From Notospermus geniculatus (Eukaryota > Nemertea > Pilidiophora > Heteronemertea > Lineidae): DNA of 64,000 bases. The translations under genes were made by a program, and so were the position numbers. The DNA is taken from contig NMRB01000010.1 in the NCBI GenBank assembly GCA_002633025.1, positions 762,995 to 826,994 of the forward strand. Direction: 5' to 3'. The stretch's first letter is position 1; each line of letters starts with the position of its first letter. Below, piece by piece: positions 60,531 through 64,000 of this stretch. The notes under the pieces are model-generated. The model saw only the letters and a list, made by a program, of their open reading frames with translations, was not told where the DNA came from and did no database searches.

Positions 60531-62317
60531 ATGTCTACCAATCGTCATGATAGAGGTGCACTGCAGACAGTGCATGAATCTTCACACACTGAACACCATC
60601 ACCGGGTAGGCCGAAAAGTAAGCTCAGATCCACTCCGATTTCCCTTTTGTTCTAACATTTAACTTCACCCATAGCTGTTGTTTGTTTCCGGTACTGCTAA
60701 TCGGTCCCTTATTTGTTGATTTCAGGGTACAGACGACAATGCGAACCCCAGGATTTCATCCAGGGGGCGGACCGATGAGCCACACATAGGCAAATATAGA
60801 CTGATTAGGACCATTGGAAAAGGGAACTTTGCAAAAGTGAAGCTTGCCAAACATGTGCCAACTGGTAGAGAGGTAGGTTTCGGTGCCAATATGTACATTT
60901 TCAGATATGATTACTGAGTTTTTGTCCGCCCTGTGAATGTCAACACCGGAAGGATGACAGATCAGCTGATGATGGGGTACTAAAATTGGAATGTGAAACG
61001 TGGAATATGAAAGCGCAACTTCTTTCATTTCATTGATCTTTTCATTTCAGATAATATCATCATTGATTCCTGGCATTTATGTCTGCGACTTTCAGTGTTC
61101 TGGTGTCATATTCATCTCAGATCATGAGATATGACATGTTGAATTTAATGCTCAAAGAATTTGTTTTCGTTTTCTTTTGTCACCGTATAACTGTTTGGTC
61201 AGTGCTGGTAGTTAATCCTGAACTACCTATCATGTTACAAAGGGATACAGTTGATGTCAATTACATGTGTGTGTGCAATTTCCTTGCCTTTCACTGATGA
61301 AATGAAAAAGTATAGTGAGGATTGATTACTTGTGGTTTGAGACACACCCATTTTATTTCATCAGTGGTACCATGGTACCATTTAGAATTTTGAATTTTCA
61401 AAGAAATTACAAGCCTTGGCTACTTCATCATAAAATGGGGGTTTTGATTTTACATCCTGCAATGGGAGGTTGATAAATGATAGTCATGGAATCATAAGAT
61501 GAAGGATCCGTTCTGAGCAATGCAGCGTGACTGTGTGGACCAGCAGCAAGCAACATGTTTTTTTTTCAATGTAAAGATTCATTTGTACCTTGCAGAAGAT
61601 GAGTGCTCACCCCATGACCCAGTCTCTAGTAAGTATGAATGAGTTGACATCCCTTCATGATCCTCAGACAGCATGATGACCTGGGGTATTGTATTTTAAG
61701 TTCTCTTAGCATTGTCACACATTTTATCAGCTGTCTACAGGAAATCCAACTCAAGGTTTCAGTGCAGTCAACTCAGAGCAGCCAAGTTACGTTCCCTCTA
61801 TATTTTGGTAACATTTAAAACAAATTCTGGTTGAGTTTTCTTCAAATTCTTGTTAATGGGCATGGATATTTTTTTCTGTTTCAATGCAGTGTAGAATATT
61901 CGTACTACCTACAGGTCCACACAGTCAGTGCCATTGTTTCAGGTCGTTTTCTTTTCATGTAAACTGTGACTGCTCCTACTGAGCGTGAGAGCTTGTCTTT
62001 ACAAGCAGTGAATACATTACTATTCTATCTAGTCTTGCATTCTTTCATGTATTGCTCAGAATCAGTCAAGTAGTAGTGACATGAATAATGCCTGTCTTAT
62101 TGTTTCTACTGTGTATTTATTTGCATTAAATTCTTTACATTAGATTCCCTTCAGATTATTATGTCATTGAGGGGGAGTATAAATGATGGTTTCTCTTTCG
62201 TTTGGTGTTTTATGAGGTCATGGTTGTTCTGCCTATATATGCAAGATTTGTTCCTTGTTTCAGGTTGCCATCAAGATAATAGACAAAACACAATTGAATC
62301 CATCGAGTTTACAAAAG
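60531..62317 (+). CDS. MARK/Par-1 family serine/threonine kinase, N-terminal exons (gene continues beyond window)
   Basis: Three exons join in phase: 60531-60617, 60726-60872 and 62264-62317. The N-terminus [18 protein letters not shown] is followed by [20 protein letters not shown] (glycine-rich loop GKGNFAKV) and then [18 protein letters not shown] with the ATP-binding lysine. This is almost the same as the start of the kinase domain in vertebrate MARK1-4. The family phosphorylates microtubule-associated proteins and controls cell polarity. The catalytic loop, UBA and KA1 domains must lie beyond 64000; I did not find the next exon in 62318-64000. The ATG at 60531 is chosen because it opens the frame with a MARK-like MST start. 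Confidence 0.96.
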
Positions 62318-64000
62318 GTAAGCATGCAATTTTATGTCTCAGTTCAAAACAACAATGGCATGATTCCTTTGTCTAATGTGATATCTGATGGTGTAAACCC
62401 ATCAATGATAGTAGGTGATTACGGGCTTTTTCTGGCATTTGTTATCGTTCTATTTCTCAGGTATCATGATCTCAAATGATCGTCATTCAGCATCCATGAT
62501 ATGGTGTGTCTGAACCCAATTTCCCTGATCAAAGATTGTATGGATCAGGATCTTAAAAGCCTATTTGTGAAATAGTGGAGGTCTGTGAGACATGAGAGAT
62601 TGGGTAATGTAAGTGTGACCTCTCGTGCTTGGTCACCAATTAATGACCCAGTGAACCAGGCTGATGATCGATGCACCAGTTCAAGGTATTTCCTTATCGT
62701 GAGGAATTCTTTGCATCAAAATTGATGTGTGTAAAAATGAACCACGATATGGGCTGACTGCATAATTTATGTGCCATGCCATCTTTATCTTGAAAAATAT
62801 GATGATTGTTTCAATGTCTTGCTGACTCAGTCCTTGATTTGATGCTAAGTCGGCGCACATTTGTCATTGTCGAGTTTGCTGACTAAAAATGTTGGATTTA
62901 CATACTATAGTAGTAGCAGCAGTAGTGAGGAGATGTTTCCTGCATTTTATACGTGATCACCTAGGATTTATTTCCAGGATGCCTGCTGAAATCCTGCATT
63001 GGCATGGGATTGCCCTGCATGTTGCCGGATCTCTCTTTGTCTCCTGATATTTTGATCGATACAACACTAAAATGGAATGAGACAGGGCAATATACCGTTG
63101 ATATTATACAAAAGTAGGGGTCTTTTGGGTGTGAGAACAGTGGATTAATCTGATAGGTTTGAAATTAAGGTTTGAGGGATCAGAGGCAATTGAGCATTCC
63201 TCTCAGGTTATGATTGTTACCTCCTTTGTTCATGCACTTTGAGATGCCTCCAGTACATGTTTGGCCCTGCTATTGTGTCATTATTTTGGTTCATGCATGT
63301 GCATGCAGACAGTGCCAAGTCTTGTGCTGTAGGCTATGCCATTTACACATACCGGTATGTAATTCTAAGCCTAGACAGGAAATTTCAGCTGGACAATAGA
63401 CTTGCATAATCCTATGGTGTATTGGTATTGTGGGCTAATTAAAAGGTCTGGTTGAGTCTGTACAGGCTGGCTTGGGTGTTGTAATGTTGGTTAGTTTGGC
63501 ATGGATAGATTAGGCCCTTTTAAAACCCTTTGATATTTTTTTACGGCTAATCCATATGTTTGTGTGTATTCAGCCAAACGAAGGATACCAGGCAAAACAT
63601 TTTGGCTAGGCTGGCGTGGTGTACCAAATCTTATAACACAGTCCGAGTGAAATCATAAAATGCATTGAGAGGCCCGAACACACAAAGTTTTCTACTGCAA
63701 GTATGAGTTGCTGTAGGTCAAAGGGGAACTGAATAAGCACGTACCACCTGTAGTCTATGACTCATCTGATGAACTGAAGAAGATTTTAATGGCAGTATCC
63801 TAGCTAATCTCAATTTTTGTGGCACCCTGATGTCTCACTCTAGGCCTACATCAAAAACACTATCGCGCATAGGCTACAGGTAGGTCTATTATTGCAGATG
63901 GTGAGGATTTGCAGGCCTACAATATGCGGACTTGAACGTTTCATTGGAACAGCTGTATGTTTTGCATGACATGCAAGAACCATGAATGAGTAAGATGTCC

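Noticed and set aside
60756-61028. - strand ORF antisense to the MARK exon
   Set aside because: It is a shadow of the well-supported + strand kinase exon.
1-64000. CRISPR arrays, rRNA genes or bacterial operon features
   Set aside because: None seen; the window is eukaryotic with spliced genes throughout.

Overview
The window is eukaryotic nuclear DNA. It has spliced genes with GT-AG introns, frequent short inverted-repeat elements, and many copies of the palindromes TAGGCCTA and TACCGGTA. Gene content (MARK kinase, RNase T2, a retinol-dehydrogenase-type SDR, a PLAT/PAN secreted protein) and repeat style fit a marine invertebrate, probably a deuterostome such as an echinoderm. The species assignment is inference. 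Most real exons are short and had to be joined by eye through splice sites and codon phase.

Region 1 (about 1.67-10.30 kb) is an 8.6 kb DNA transposon bounded by inverted repeats, and it is the most unusual object here. It carries two apparently intact genes on opposite strands whose exons interleave. The + gene encodes an 823-residue P-element/THAP9-type transposase with an RFX-like N-terminus and an SV40-like nuclear localisation signal. The - gene encodes a 1064-residue Pif1-type helicase continuing into a transposon-specific region, a SAP-like segment and a C-terminal PHD finger. Each gene's exons lie in the other's introns, and two opposed splice donors overlap at 8260-8271.

Region 2 (10.3-20 kb) holds fold-back elements, a Penelope-like 3' fragment (- strand, about 17.03-17.39 kb), and two sets of + strand exons of PLAT/PAN-type secreted proteins. 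The exon set with the signal peptide lies downstream of the set with the protein's end.

Region 3 (20.1-24.1 kb) is a complete nine-exon RNase T2 gene on the - strand. Region 4 (24.1-28.7 kb) is gene-poor, with fold-backs, a 530-bp tandem duplication and a very dense GGCCTA-rich block. A 72-residue membrane protein gene with three exons lies at 28.76-29.81 kb (+).

Region 5 (30.6-56.5 kb) is a retinol dehydrogenase-like SDR gene on the - strand whose 3' part is tandemly duplicated in units of 11.6 and 10.4 kb. The promoter-proximal copy, with exons 1-3, makes a complete 352-residue protein. The distal copy keeps open exons 4-7 but has only half of exon 3 and no exon 1 or 2. The two units differ by mobile-element insertions, so one serves as the empty site for the other.

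Region 6 (60.5-64 kb) is the 5' end of a MARK-family kinase gene (+), which runs off the window.
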